A DNA stretch of 64,000 nt from NCBI GenBank assembly GCA_026393835.1, contig JAPKZK010000150.1, forward strand, positions 114,072 to 178,071, written 5' to 3'. Under the pieces are notes generated by a model that did not search any database, had not been told where the DNA came from, and saw nothing but the letters and a program-made list of their open reading frames with translations. The DNA is from Candidatus Aminicenantota bacterium. GTDB taxonomy: Bacteria > Acidobacteriota > Aminicenantia > UBA2199. Position numbers and translations under genes: made by a program. Position 1 is the first letter of the stretch. Each line of letters opens with the position of its first letter. Shown here one piece after another: positions 17,077-25,290 of this stretch.

Positions 17077-17886
17077 TCATGTAAATTTATTTAAGAACCT
17101 ACCGGGGAGTCCATTTCGATCGAAAGGGCCATATTTTTTATCGAATTCCTCCAGGGTTTTGCGGCATTCTTCTTTATTATGTTCGGCGTAATCTGAAAAT
17201 TCATCTGTTTGCCATACGCGGTCATCGCCAATATGAAAGGTCATTTGCATGTCGGTGAATACTTTAAACCGCGTCGCCAGGGGCGCCATGTTGGACAATA
17301 TTATCCGGCCAATCCAATCGGTCCCGATGCAGGCGTTTCCCAGCATAAATTGCGGATAAAATTCGCGTTTAAAAATAAAACAGTCCCAGCCGGGGTGTTT
17401 TTCACCGATTTCCGCGAACATCAGGGGAATTTCCCGGATAGATCGGTAATGGCCGGGGATAGTTCGCCGGTTAATGATAAAGGCGTCGTAATCCTGCCGG
17501 ATAATATCCGCGGCCACCTGGTAGAAATAGGGTTGCAGGGCGATATCGACATTGGTATAGATCATATAATCGGCGTCGCAGGATTCATATAAAATGTCCA
17601 TGATATCTTTAATCAGGGCCAATTTTCTCCTGGCGCGGAAAGTACCCACATCCACTACGGAGCGGGATAAATCGCGCGTCCGGATAAAACTCCCCGGCAG
17701 TGGGATGCGTTCTTCATCGGAATATTGAACCGCATATAATTGGACGTCCAGGTCTTTTCGGTTCCCTGCGAATTCCCTCGCCGTGTGCATAGTTTCAAAG
17801 GTAATGGGCTGGGCAATCAGCAGGTCGCTGGTGGGGGCCGCTATCACCGGGTGAATGATGTGGGCAATTTTAATATTTTTTTCCAT
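17077..17886 (-). CDS. Glycosyltransferase-like protein (paralogue 3 of 3)
   Basis: 269 residues, the copy embedded in the glycan locus. The full set of family landmarks is present: IAHIIHPVIAAPTSD, LIAQPITFETMHTAREF, MIYTNVDIALQPYFY, YDAFIINRRTIPGHY, HPGWDCFIFKREFY and the ending YGPFDRNGLPGRF. As with the other copies, a GT-A-like fold with TNVDI as the metal-site candidate is inferred and the family name is unknown to me. It stands between a sulfotransferase and the deacetylase-glycosyltransferase fusion, which is the main reason to think of sugar transfer. Its position suggests this is the ancestral member and the copies at the left end came later, but that order is only inference. Confidence 0.7.
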   Translation of the reverse strand: MEKNIKIAHIIHPVIAAPTSDLLIAQPITFETMHTAREFAGNRKDLDVQLYAVQYSDEERIPLPGSFIRTRDLSRSVVDVGTFRARRKLALIKDIMDILYESCDADYMIYTNVDIALQPYFYQVAADIIRQDYDAFIINRRTIPGHYRSIREIPLMFAEIGEKHPGWDCFIFKREFYPQFMLGNACIGTDWIGRIILSNMAPLATRFKVFTDMQMTFHIGDDRVWQTDEFSDYAEHNKEECRKTLEEFDKKYGPFDRNGLPGRFLNKFT

Positions 17887-17928
17887 TTTACGAATACTCC
17901 AAACTTCCCGTTTGCCAGTGTTTTTATT

Positions 17929-20211
17929 TTAAGGAATTAGTTTTTCAATCCTGGTCTTATAATTTTCATCGATGGTGTGGGGGGTGGTACAAAATTCCCG
18001 GTATTTGGCCTCATACAATTCCAGGTATTTCTTTATCATCTCTTTCAACGTAAATCCCTTTAAAATCGACTCCCGGGCATTTCTGGCCATCTTTTTAAGT
18101 AACCGGGGGTTTTTCATATAAAATTCCACTCCATTTATTAAATCGATTATATTGTTATACTCAGCGATATACCCTGTTTCTTTATGCTTGACCAACTCGG
18201 GAATCCCGCCGGTGTTAAAAGTAATCACCGGCGTCCCGCAGGAGAGCGATTCCAGGACTACTAATGGGCAATTATCCGCCAGGGAAGGATATATAAGCAA
18301 ATCCGCCGCAGCATAGTAAAAAGCCAACTGTTTTTCATCATCGATATATGGCAGTGCTTTGAGATATCCGGGGTTCATAACGACGTTCCCTATGCTTAAA
18401 AATAAAATATTTTCCTTTGGTAATCGTTCTAAGATATGACCAATTAAATGGCCCCCCTTTATTTTGGTTCCTAATCCACCATATGCGACAAACAATAATA
18501 TCAATTTATCTTTGGGCAGGTTTAGCCTTTCTCTCGCCTCATTCTTGTGGTAATTATTAAAAACGGCTTCATCCACGCCATTATAAATCAATTTTATTTC
18601 TTTGTCTTTAAGGATGCTTCTTTCTAATTTCGATTTCAGCCAATTGGATGGACAAACAACGGTAAAATCCGAATATTCGTAGACAATTTTTTTTAAGTTC
18701 CAGAGCAAATCTGTATGGTCTTTGTTTACTTTGGGTTCGATGGTCAAATGCGGACAATTTCCGCAGCCGATTTCCCACTTGCTGCATTCATACGAATGCG
18801 AACAATGGCCGGTGAATGCAAACATATCGTGAAGCGTCCATATAACTGGTTTTAGACAGGTGATTTCGGGTAATGCCAGCAAACTGAAATATTCTTTTTG
18901 CAAATTGTGAAGATGGACGACATCCGCGTTTTGGAATTCCCCAAGACGCTTAATATTAAAACTCGAATAATGAAAAACATCAAGCCATCCTTCATTTTCC
19001 TGGAATGCCGTTAAGCATTTCTGCTCATCACTATCCGTTTCGGGAAATTCTTTGACATCCTGATGGGGGAAGAATCTTTTTTTCACCAATATATTTTTTC
19101 CGAACCCCTTTTTCTCCAGGTTTTCGAAAATTCGATAGCAAACCTTTGCGGCGCCGCCTCTCCAGTCATAATGATTGATAAATAGAATATTTTGAATTTT
19201 TCGTTCTCTTTCATTTGGGGAACATTTTCTCTCACATGATTTAATATTATCCAGGTATATTTTTATCTTTTTTCCCAGTTCGCTCGCGTCTATTTCTAAA
19301 AACTTAGCGAGATTTTGCCGGAAGTCGGTTATTTCCCAATTTCTTATAATTCGGCGGGGTATCATGAAGCAGTCGGTTCTATCGTCGATGTTTCCCTGGA
19401 TATTTGAAATTCCGCAGGTATAACCGGATTGTTTTACCATCCGGACGGTCTCCGGGGTGATATCGCTTTTTTGCCCGAAGGGATAACTAAAACTGGTGAT
19501 TTTCCTGCCGGTTATTTGTTCTAAATGGATGCGGGAATCGTTTATTTCCTGCCGCTGCGTTTCTTGTGCTTCTACGCTTAATACGGGATGCGTCAACGTG
19601 TGGGAACCGATCTCCACCAGGTCCCCCCCGGCCAATTGCAGGAGCTCCCGACGGTTTAAAACCCGGTTTGTTTCCCGTCCTTTATTCCGCTCTACCTCGA
19701 CCCAGGAAAATAATTCATCCATGATGCTTTCCCGCTTCTCGCCAGGCAAGTACTTCAGCAGTCGGTGTATTTCATAATATACTTCCCGGGCAACATTTCG
19801 GTCGTAAATATTCCAGTTGTATTCCTTGCCATCGATTTTAATTATAAGTGGTTTTAAGGATTTCTTTTTTACAAGGAAAATTCGTTCCAGTTCATCCCAC
19901 CAAAACTCCCTGCCACTTCCGATCATGCCGGTAGTAATAAAAAAAGTTGCCGGCGCCCGGTATTTCTCCAATATGGGTTTTGCATAATAAAGGTTATCGG
20001 CATAACCATCATCAAACGTTATTGAGATCACATTTTCAATCGATTCTCCAGCGGAAATTCTTCTTACCATTTCCTGGAGTGAAATGATAGTAAACCTGTT
20101 TTTTAAATATTGTATTTGTTGTTCAAACCTTTCGGGATGAACCGCGAGGGATTGCGGATCCTGTCCCAGTTCCTGGATACGGTGATAGATTAAAACAAAA
20201 CAGTTTTTCAT
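17929..20211 (-). CDS. Polysaccharide deacetylase fused to GT-B glycosyltransferase
   Basis: 760 residues in two parts. The N-terminal 300 are a NodB-type carbohydrate esterase 4 domain: LIYHRIQELG, the metal-binding SITFDDGYADN (DD at 67-68), IGSHTLTHPVLS with the two histidines, and SFSYPFGQ. From about residue 345 a GT-B glycosyltransferase follows: ILFINHYDWRGGAAKV, VIWTLHDMFAFTGHC, a Cys-rich loop (CSKWEIGCGNCPH) seen in WcaC-like enzymes, and the C-terminal ADNCPLVVLESLSCGTPVI with its donor-site glutamate. One polypeptide would thus both transfer a sugar and remove an acetyl group. No signal peptide is seen, so the deacetylase would act in the cytoplasm, which is unusual. Confidence 0.85.
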   Translation of the reverse strand: MKNCFVLIYHRIQELGQDPQSLAVHPERFEQQIQYLKNRFTIISLQEMVRRISAGESIENVISITFDDGYADNLYYAKPILEKYRAPATFFITTGMIGSGREFWWDELERIFLVKKKSLKPLIIKIDGKEYNWNIYDRNVAREVYYEIHRLLKYLPGEKRESIMDELFSWVEVERNKGRETNRVLNRRELLQLAGGDLVEIGSHTLTHPVLSVEAQETQRQEINDSRIHLEQITGRKITSFSYPFGQKSDITPETVRMVKQSGYTCGISNIQGNIDDRTDCFMIPRRIIRNWEITDFRQNLAKFLEIDASELGKKIKIYLDNIKSCERKCSPNERERKIQNILFINHYDWRGGAAKVCYRIFENLEKKGFGKNILVKKRFFPHQDVKEFPETDSDEQKCLTAFQENEGWLDVFHYSSFNIKRLGEFQNADVVHLHNLQKEYFSLLALPEITCLKPVIWTLHDMFAFTGHCSHSYECSKWEIGCGNCPHLTIEPKVNKDHTDLLWNLKKIVYEYSDFTVVCPSNWLKSKLERSILKDKEIKLIYNGVDEAVFNNYHKNEARERLNLPKDKLILLFVAYGGLGTKIKGGHLIGHILERLPKENILFLSIGNVVMNPGYLKALPYIDDEKQLAFYYAAADLLIYPSLADNCPLVVLESLSCGTPVITFNTGGIPELVKHKETGYIAEYNNIIDLINGVEFYMKNPRLLKKMARNARESILKGFTLKEMIKKYLELYEAKYREFCTTPHTIDENYKTRIEKLIP

Positions 20212-20217
20212 GTCGAT

Positions 20218-20853
20218 TTACTTTCGAACCGCAGCCGATATGACCAGTTGATAGTCATTATCATTATAATCCAGGTCTTCCTTTTCAATTTCATGGAGCG
20301 CCAGTCCATATAAAAAAGCAGCGGCGGTTTTTACATTTCCATAGGTTTTGATGTCGATATTTCCAGGGGTCGCCACTTTTTCAAAAAGTTTTCTTAAGGA
20401 TTGATCTGTGAAACTCCAATATTGCCCCCAGCGTTCGTAGTCAAACCGGCTGATTTGAGTGATTCCCGGCACGGTTATAAGAAGTACGCCGCCCGGTTTC
20501 AATACTTTTACGGCGTTCCTGGCGGCGGAAAAGACATCGAAAATACAAAGAAGCGTTTGGGTCAGGATAAAACAATCGACCCTACTTTCCGGGATTCCTT
20601 CCCCGGTCTCAAGGTTGCCGACAATGTCCACGTTATTTTGGCGGATGGTGTGTAAAACCAATGATTGTTCGACTTTTTCGCCGCCGAATTTTTGCGTATA
20701 TTTGCGCCCGGCGATCTCAAGCACCACGCCTTTTATGAGGTCCCGGTTTTCATGGAGAAATTTTTCGATATAATATCGGTCGATGGCTTCACCCCGGTCC
20801 AGGCCGAAACGGCGGGAAACCGGGCGAACTGTATTGAAATTTTCCGGGGTCAT
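20218..20853 (-). CDS. SAM-dependent methyltransferase (Methyltransf_11-like)
   Basis: 211 residues. The first half has GVVLEIAGRKYTQKFGG, a weakened form of the glycine-rich SAM motif. It is followed by DCFILTQTLLCIFDVFSAARNAVKVLKPGGVLLITVPG, the post-I and motif IV/V region of class I methyltransferases. Proteins like this occur beside polysaccharide deacetylase/glycosyltransferase genes and probably methylate a sugar. Its start overlaps the FkbM gene stop by ATGA (20850-20853), and its stop lies 6 bases before the fusion gene, so it is mid-operon. Confidence 0.7.
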   Translation of the reverse strand: MTPENFNTVRPVSRRFGLDRGEAIDRYYIEKFLHENRDLIKGVVLEIAGRKYTQKFGGEKVEQSLVLHTIRQNNVDIVGNLETGEGIPESRVDCFILTQTLLCIFDVFSAARNAVKVLKPGGVLLITVPGITQISRFDYERWGQYWSFTDQSLRKLFEKVATPGNIDIKTYGNVKTAAAFLYGLALHEIEKEDLDYNDNDYQLVISAAVRK

Positions 20854-21599
20854 GGGGTTATCCTGGCGGCATAAACAAGGTTAAATTGTTTATAATTTTT
20901 GTTCATTTTAAAAGGTACGGGGGTTGGGGCGCAAGGGACATCCGTTACCAGGTACCTGAGCCCGTTTCTTTCAAGGATGTTTAATATGTTTCCTAGATTT
21001 TGGGGGAGATTGTGAAATGCATGATATTCGAAAATAACCTGCCGGATGTAAGACAACTTATGTTGTATCTCCTCGAAAACGTCGCCCTCCATGCCTTCGA
21101 TATTCATCTTTAATAAATCCACCGGGCCGTTTATGTAATCGCTCAATTTTACGATATTTACTGCGATGGCTTTGTCGTGCTTTTGAAGAAATGTATTGCC
21201 GCCGTCGGCCCCATCCGGGAAATATGGGATTTTCCCTTCTTTTTTCCCCACCCCGGCATCGATAAATGTGATACCGGTGAATCGATTGGTCTTGATATTG
21301 TCTTTTAAGATATCTCCAAGAGTGGTATCCGGCTCGAAAACCGTAATTCTCGCCCCGGGGAAGATGGTTTTGAAATACATCGCGGAGAGCCCGATATACC
21401 CCCCGACATCCAGTATTACAGGGGAAGGATGGGCCGCTTTAAATTCGTAAATCCTCTTGATAAAGATATCGTTATATTCGTTATATAACGCCAGCGGATC
21501 ATTATACCGAATCGATAACCCGTTGAGGTCGATTTGCCCGGGGGTATAGCGCGGTAAACGTTTTAAATTTTCTAGATTTCTCAGCTCTGACGGGTCCAT
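20850..21599 (-). CDS. FkbM-family methyltransferase
   Basis: 249 residues with the FkbM pattern: VILDVGGYIGLSAMYF (SAM motif I, about 60-75), ITVFEPD (motif II), and VDLLKMNIEGMEGDVFEEI (motif IV with the D-K-N/D-E-G signature). FkbM-type enzymes O-methylate sugars and polyketides; here the target is presumably a glycan residue. Coupled to the following methyltransferase by an ATGA overlap, it starts 7 bases after the sulfotransferase stop. Confidence 0.8.
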   Translation of the reverse strand: MDPSELRNLENLKRLPRYTPGQIDLNGLSIRYNDPLALYNEYNDIFIKRIYEFKAAHPSPVILDVGGYIGLSAMYFKTIFPGARITVFEPDTTLGDILKDNIKTNRFTGITFIDAGVGKKEGKIPYFPDGADGGNTFLQKHDKAIAVNIVKLSDYINGPVDLLKMNIEGMEGDVFEEIQHKLSYIRQVIFEYHAFHNLPQNLGNILNILERNGLRYLVTDVPCAPTPVPFKMNKNYKQFNLVYAARITP

Positions 21600-21606
21600 C
21601 TACATC

Positions 21607-22668
21607 CTACATCCACCAACCGGGAAAATCCATGCCGGTTAAATGTGATAATCGTTCGACATCCGGCGCATATTTGCGCAATAGGTTTATTCGTGTTTTT
21701 CTCTCAAGCTTTGCCGGTTTTCCTGCTTTTAGTCCGAAATTTAACAGCCGGTCCCGAGCCTCTTTGGTTTTTATCTCTTTGTAGTAGTATTGCCCGGGGA
21801 GGTTATTCAAATAATGGATTACCTTTTTTAATATTATCTTGCCCCGAATTTTATCTCCAATAGGCAATTGAGTGACTTTAGACAATTTGTCCAGGATTCC
21901 TTCGTATTCGCCTTTTACGGTTTCGCTGATTTTACTTAGGGCTTTTCCCTGTCTATTTTCATCGATAATATAATTGTTCAGCTTTCGTAATACGAAAAGG
22001 AGTGTTGCCGAGCGTACGGCGTGCGAAGGGTTGTGGATAGGAAACGGGATGACAGGGGCTTCGATTCCCAGGAAAGAACATACCTGTCGATAGGATGACC
22101 CGGGATCATTTATAAAATCTTCAAATTTGATTATTAAGACATTATCCTTGAATAATTCCAGGTATCTTTTTACCTGGTCATGGTAGAGGCCGCTTCTAAA
22201 GTAAAGGTATCCCCAGTAATAATTTGGCTTATACCATGTCGATTGTTTTTCCAGTAACCGGGTCTCTTCCAGTTTTAGGGCTTCCTTGAACGATGCCGCA
22301 TATTCATAGCCATCCTGGGCCATCCAATTATATAGGGAATAGGCCCTATCGACCGGGTTCCTGAGCATGATGATAATTTTAGCCGTGGGGTTAAATTCAT
22401 AAATCCGGTTTGCGCTCAAGGGGTCGGTTATATAGGCGACCGAAGCTTCTCCTATCCATTTATGGTTCTCGTTTGCTCTTTCAAAAATCGCGAGGTATTT
22501 ATCTAGAGTCAAATCTTTCCTGATATCGGAAAAGTAGCTCGGTTCTTTGTGTAGTTCATCTTCCGGCATATAGATTCCCGGGTGCGTTTTTAGATATTGC
22601 CAGAGGGACGTGGTCCCTGATCGTGCGGCCCCTACAATAAAGAGATTCGGTTTTCTCATTGGCCGCAT
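21607..22668 (-). CDS. Sulfotransferase-family protein (NDST/heparan type)
   Basis: 353 residues. NLFIVGAARSGTTSLWQYL with the following THPGIYMPEDELHKEPSYFS is the strongest match in this window to the Sulfotransfer_1 family (heparan sulfate/N-deacetylase-sulfotransferase type). The KEP(S/T)YF element and the second site IIMLRNPVDRAYSLYNWM are both present. The enzyme would sulfate a glycan using PAPS. The length is slightly above family norm because of a C-terminal helical extension. The start may instead be the second Met (22659). Its operon neighbours are FkbM and another sulfotransferase-like gene. Confidence 0.85.
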   Translation of the reverse strand: MRPMRKPNLFIVGAARSGTTSLWQYLKTHPGIYMPEDELHKEPSYFSDIRKDLTLDKYLAIFERANENHKWIGEASVAYITDPLSANRIYEFNPTAKIIIMLRNPVDRAYSLYNWMAQDGYEYAASFKEALKLEETRLLEKQSTWYKPNYYWGYLYFRSGLYHDQVKRYLELFKDNVLIIKFEDFINDPGSSYRQVCSFLGIEAPVIPFPIHNPSHAVRSATLLFVLRKLNNYIIDENRQGKALSKISETVKGEYEGILDKLSKVTQLPIGDKIRGKIILKKVIHYLNNLPGQYYYKEIKTKEARDRLLNFGLKAGKPAKLERKTRINLLRKYAPDVERLSHLTGMDFPGWWM

Positions 22669-22679
22669 GAACTCCCGGT

Positions 22680-23450
22680 TTATTCCCGGTATCCCAATTC
22701 TTGAACCAGGTTTCCCAGGTGCTTTTTGAAAGCAGAAATAACTTCTTCATCAAAATAATTCCGCCAATCTCCAGGGGCGCCTTTCCGGTAATGGGAAATG
22801 GTTTGATTCTTCGACTGGTCAGTTTGACCTTTTTTTTGCATTTCCTTAAAACAATATTTTTCCATCAAGTGTTTAATTTCGCTGTCTGTAAGCTGAAAAT
22901 GGCAGTGAGAAAAAAGATCTGTGAATAGGGATACCTGCCGTTCCATGTCTATGAGATCCTCAAAACGGAACAGTTTTATATGGGGGTCACACGTTGATCC
23001 TGATACCCATGATTGTTGAGCCTCAAATAAACCATAGTCCTTCAAATACTCGATACTATAAATCAGCCCTTTGGGTAATGGAGCTTTATCCAGGAATTCC
23101 CGGTGTTGTGGGATTTTGCCCATGAGAGGATGGGAATATTTGACGGAAAAATACCAGGAAATGATTATATCCCTGGGATCCCTGATAATGCAAAAAGTAC
23201 TGTAACATTTGGGTTTGGGGATCGATAGATAGCTTTTATAATCCATATAAAGAGGAGTTAATATGGAATTTTCAGGGAAAGGTTTGTCGAAAGTTCTTTC
23301 TGTCAATTTTCGATTTTCTCCCCCCGGTATATGTCTATGATAAGTATGGATATTCATGCCGGTCCTCTTCAAAATCAGTTCATCGGACAGGATGGCTTTA
23401 ATCCATTGACTCCCGGTCTTCTGGACACAGCAATGATATATGTTTACCAT
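22680..23450 (-). CDS. Sulfotransferase-domain protein
   Basis: 256 residues. VNIYHCCVQKTGSQWIKAIL is a sulfotransferase phosphosulfate loop of the KTGS type, and TFCIIRDPRDIIISWYFS matches the RDPRD 3'-phosphate site. C-terminal RKGAPGDWRNYFDEEVISAFKK is typical of Sulfotransfer_1 proteins, where RKG(xx)GDW contacts the cofactor. So the protein is probably active. It is followed 11 bases later by the NDST-type gene and preceded by the ABC ATPase gene. Confidence 0.8.
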   Translation of the reverse strand: MVNIYHCCVQKTGSQWIKAILSDELILKRTGMNIHTYHRHIPGGENRKLTERTFDKPFPENSILTPLYMDYKSYLSIPKPKCYSTFCIIRDPRDIIISWYFSVKYSHPLMGKIPQHREFLDKAPLPKGLIYSIEYLKDYGLFEAQQSWVSGSTCDPHIKLFRFEDLIDMERQVSLFTDLFSHCHFQLTDSEIKHLMEKYCFKEMQKKGQTDQSKNQTISHYRKGAPGDWRNYFDEEVISAFKKHLGNLVQELGYRE

Positions 23451-23468
23451 TTTTTTTCCTTTAAAGTA

Positions 23469-24833
23469 TTATTCTATCTTAAGATTAAAGTATTGACCGC
23501 AATAAATGATTCCGCCCCACTTTAGGCCCGGGTCCTCAGCCTCTACTTTAAATGCAAGGGCGTCCACAATTCGATTCAAAACCATTCGTTCCCCGTCTAT
23601 AACGGCGCCTACTTCAGCGGTGGCATAATATACCCCCGGGAGAAAAATACATTTAAAATGGCAGTCTACCGACAATATCGCCCCTATTTTAACCTCTTTA
23701 ATAAAATGTCCATACAAGGTGTAGTTGGTAATCAGCAATCCTCTTTCTGTTTTAAAGGGGACTCCCACCCCCACATCCACGGCATCTATATTGAATTTAA
23801 CTTTGTAAGAATAGATATATTCCTCGTTCATCATCAACACATTGACTTTTTTACCTTTTTTTGTTCTTATGTGAATATCATAAATGTCAACGTCATAATT
23901 TTTGGTCACAACCGTGCTCTTTGGGATAAAATTAGGGATGAAATATGCTTCCGGTTTTTCCTGCTGCTCATCTTGTAGGTCATTTTCTTCAAAAGACCAG
24001 CCCTTTTTTTCTTCCAGGTTTGTCGAAAAGCTCATTTTCTTATTTGCATCTTTATTTAGTTGAATAATTTCCGTCCTGGTTTTTTCGGCTTCTTCGGGTT
24101 TTACAAAAAGGTATTTCTGATAATGGGTGGTGACCAGTTTGGGAGATCCTTCCAGGATTAACTCACCGCGATCGATCAAGATAGCTCTCGTGCAGATTTC
24201 GTTTATGTTGCTCTGGCTGTGAGACACAAAAAAAACAGTACAGTTTGCCTTAAATAATTCTTCCATTTTGGCGTAGCACTTTCGTTTAAAAAGGTCGTCG
24301 CCAACAGATAACACTTCGTCCACCACCAGGATTTCGGGGGAGATATTGACGGCCAGCGCAAAGCCCAACCGCGCTTTCATCCCGGAGGAATAGGTCTTTA
24401 ACGGTTGGTGGATAAACTCCCCGATCTCTGCAAAAGCGATGATATCATAGATTCTTCGCTTCATCTCTGCGCGGGAAAAGCCCATCATTATTCCCCCGAA
24501 ATAAATGTTCTGGATGCCGTCATAATCCGGGTTCAAACCGGACCCAAGTTCCAATAATGCCGACACTTCGCCGTTTACTATTGCTTTCCCTGAATTGGGT
24601 TGAATTACCCCGGAAATGATTTTCAGCAGGGTGGATTTTCCTGATCCGTTCCTACCGACGATTCCCAGTATCTCCCCTTTTTTGACTTCCAGGTTGATGT
24701 TTTTCAGGGCATAGAATTCGCGGTGGCGTTTTTTCCCCAAAGGATGCAGGGCTTCTTTTAAGCGGTCTTTGGGCGAGTTGTAGAGCTTATAGAACTTTGA
24801 TACATTCTCAAATTTAACAGCGATATTAGACAT
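23469..24833 (-). CDS. wzt: ABC transporter ATP-binding protein with C-terminal glycan-binding domain (Wzt-like)
   Basis: 454 residues. The first 245 are an ABC ATPase: Walker A GRNGSGKST, LKTYSSGMKARLGFAL as signature, ILVVDEVLSVGDDLF as Walker B, and the switch histidine in FFVSHSQS. The remaining 200 residues form a beta-rich C-terminal domain, with landmarks DVDIYDIHIRTKKGKK, VGVGVPFKTERGLLI and FLPGVYYATAEVG. That resembles Wzt proteins which recognise the non-reducing end of O-antigen-type chains. It pairs with the permease at 25291-26100 to export the polymer across the inner membrane. A GxxExxY gene has come between the two. Confidence 0.9.
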   Translation of the reverse strand: MSNIAVKFENVSKFYKLYNSPKDRLKEALHPLGKKRHREFYALKNINLEVKKGEILGIVGRNGSGKSTLLKIISGVIQPNSGKAIVNGEVSALLELGSGLNPDYDGIQNIYFGGIMMGFSRAEMKRRIYDIIAFAEIGEFIHQPLKTYSSGMKARLGFALAVNISPEILVVDEVLSVGDDLFKRKCYAKMEELFKANCTVFFVSHSQSNINEICTRAILIDRGELILEGSPKLVTTHYQKYLFVKPEEAEKTRTEIIQLNKDANKKMSFSTNLEEKKGWSFEENDLQDEQQEKPEAYFIPNFIPKSTVVTKNYDVDIYDIHIRTKKGKKVNVLMMNEEYIYSYKVKFNIDAVDVGVGVPFKTERGLLITNYTLYGHFIKEVKIGAILSVDCHFKCIFLPGVYYATAEVGAVIDGERMVLNRIVDALAFKVEAEDPGLKWGGIIYCGQYFNLKIE

Positions 24834-24845
24834 TTTTTTTTTCGT

Positions 24846-24873
24846 CCACAGATTACACAGATTTACACAGATT
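24846..24873. repeat. CACAGATT-type repeat at the 3' end of the GxxExxY gene
   Basis: Three near-copies of the ACAGATT unit, touching the GxxExxY stop codon. Confidence 0.7.
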
Positions 24874-25249
24874 ATAAAACAACACGTTTGTATTTCAAAC
24901 TCCTTTCTCCAAAATTGACTAAAAGTCCCAGGCGAAAGTGAGTCGCATTTAAATAATTAAGTGTCTGGGACATATGATCATCCGCTATCTCACTGCATGC
25001 CTTCAATTCAACAATTATCTCTTCAAAACAGACAAAATCCGCGTTATATTTTTTCTCTAGTATTTCGCCTTTGTAATTAATGGAGAGTTCTTTTTCTCGT
25101 TCACAGGGTATCCCTCTCATTTTGAATTCAATCTCGAGTGCTTCCTGGTATACTGCTTCAAGGAAACCACACCCCAATGTTTTGTGAACTTCGAAGCAAG
25201 CGCCAATTATTTCATAACTTTCTTTCCAAAAAATATTGTCTTTTTTCAT
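24872..25249 (-). CDS. GxxExxY protein inserted between the ABC exporter genes
   Basis: 125 residues with the family signature GCGFLEAVYQEAL (GxxExxY), preceded by SYEIIGACFEVHKTLG and followed by YNADFVCFEEIIVELKA, the three conserved blocks of this family. The D...E...ELK spacing is reminiscent of the PD-(D/E)xK nuclease core, so a nuclease ancestry is possible, but the biological role is not known. Members are scattered widely in genomes and are commonly flanked by short-period repeats. Here one repeat type abuts the stop and the other lies 7 bases before the start. The gene separates wzm from wzt, which are normally adjacent, so it is best seen as an insert. Confidence 0.85.
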   Translation of the reverse strand: MKKDNIFWKESYEIIGACFEVHKTLGCGFLEAVYQEALEIEFKMRGIPCEREKELSINYKGEILEKKYNADFVCFEEIIVELKACSEIADDHMSQTLNYLNATHFRLGLLVNFGERSLKYKRVVL

Positions 25250-25255
25250 TTTAAA

Positions 25256-25284
25256 AATTCGTGTTAATTCGTGTAATTCGTGGG
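25256..25284. repeat. CACGAATT-type repeat upstream of the GxxExxY gene
   Basis: Three near-copies (reverse complement orientation) just before the GxxExxY start and 7 bases after the permease stop. Confidence 0.7.
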
Positions 25285-25290
25285 CCTCTT

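Noticed and set aside
16976..17080. N-terminal extension of the sulfotransferase at 16007
   Set aside because: The extra 35 codons translate the GCGAAG-type repeat; the ATG at 16975 starts at the family boundary.
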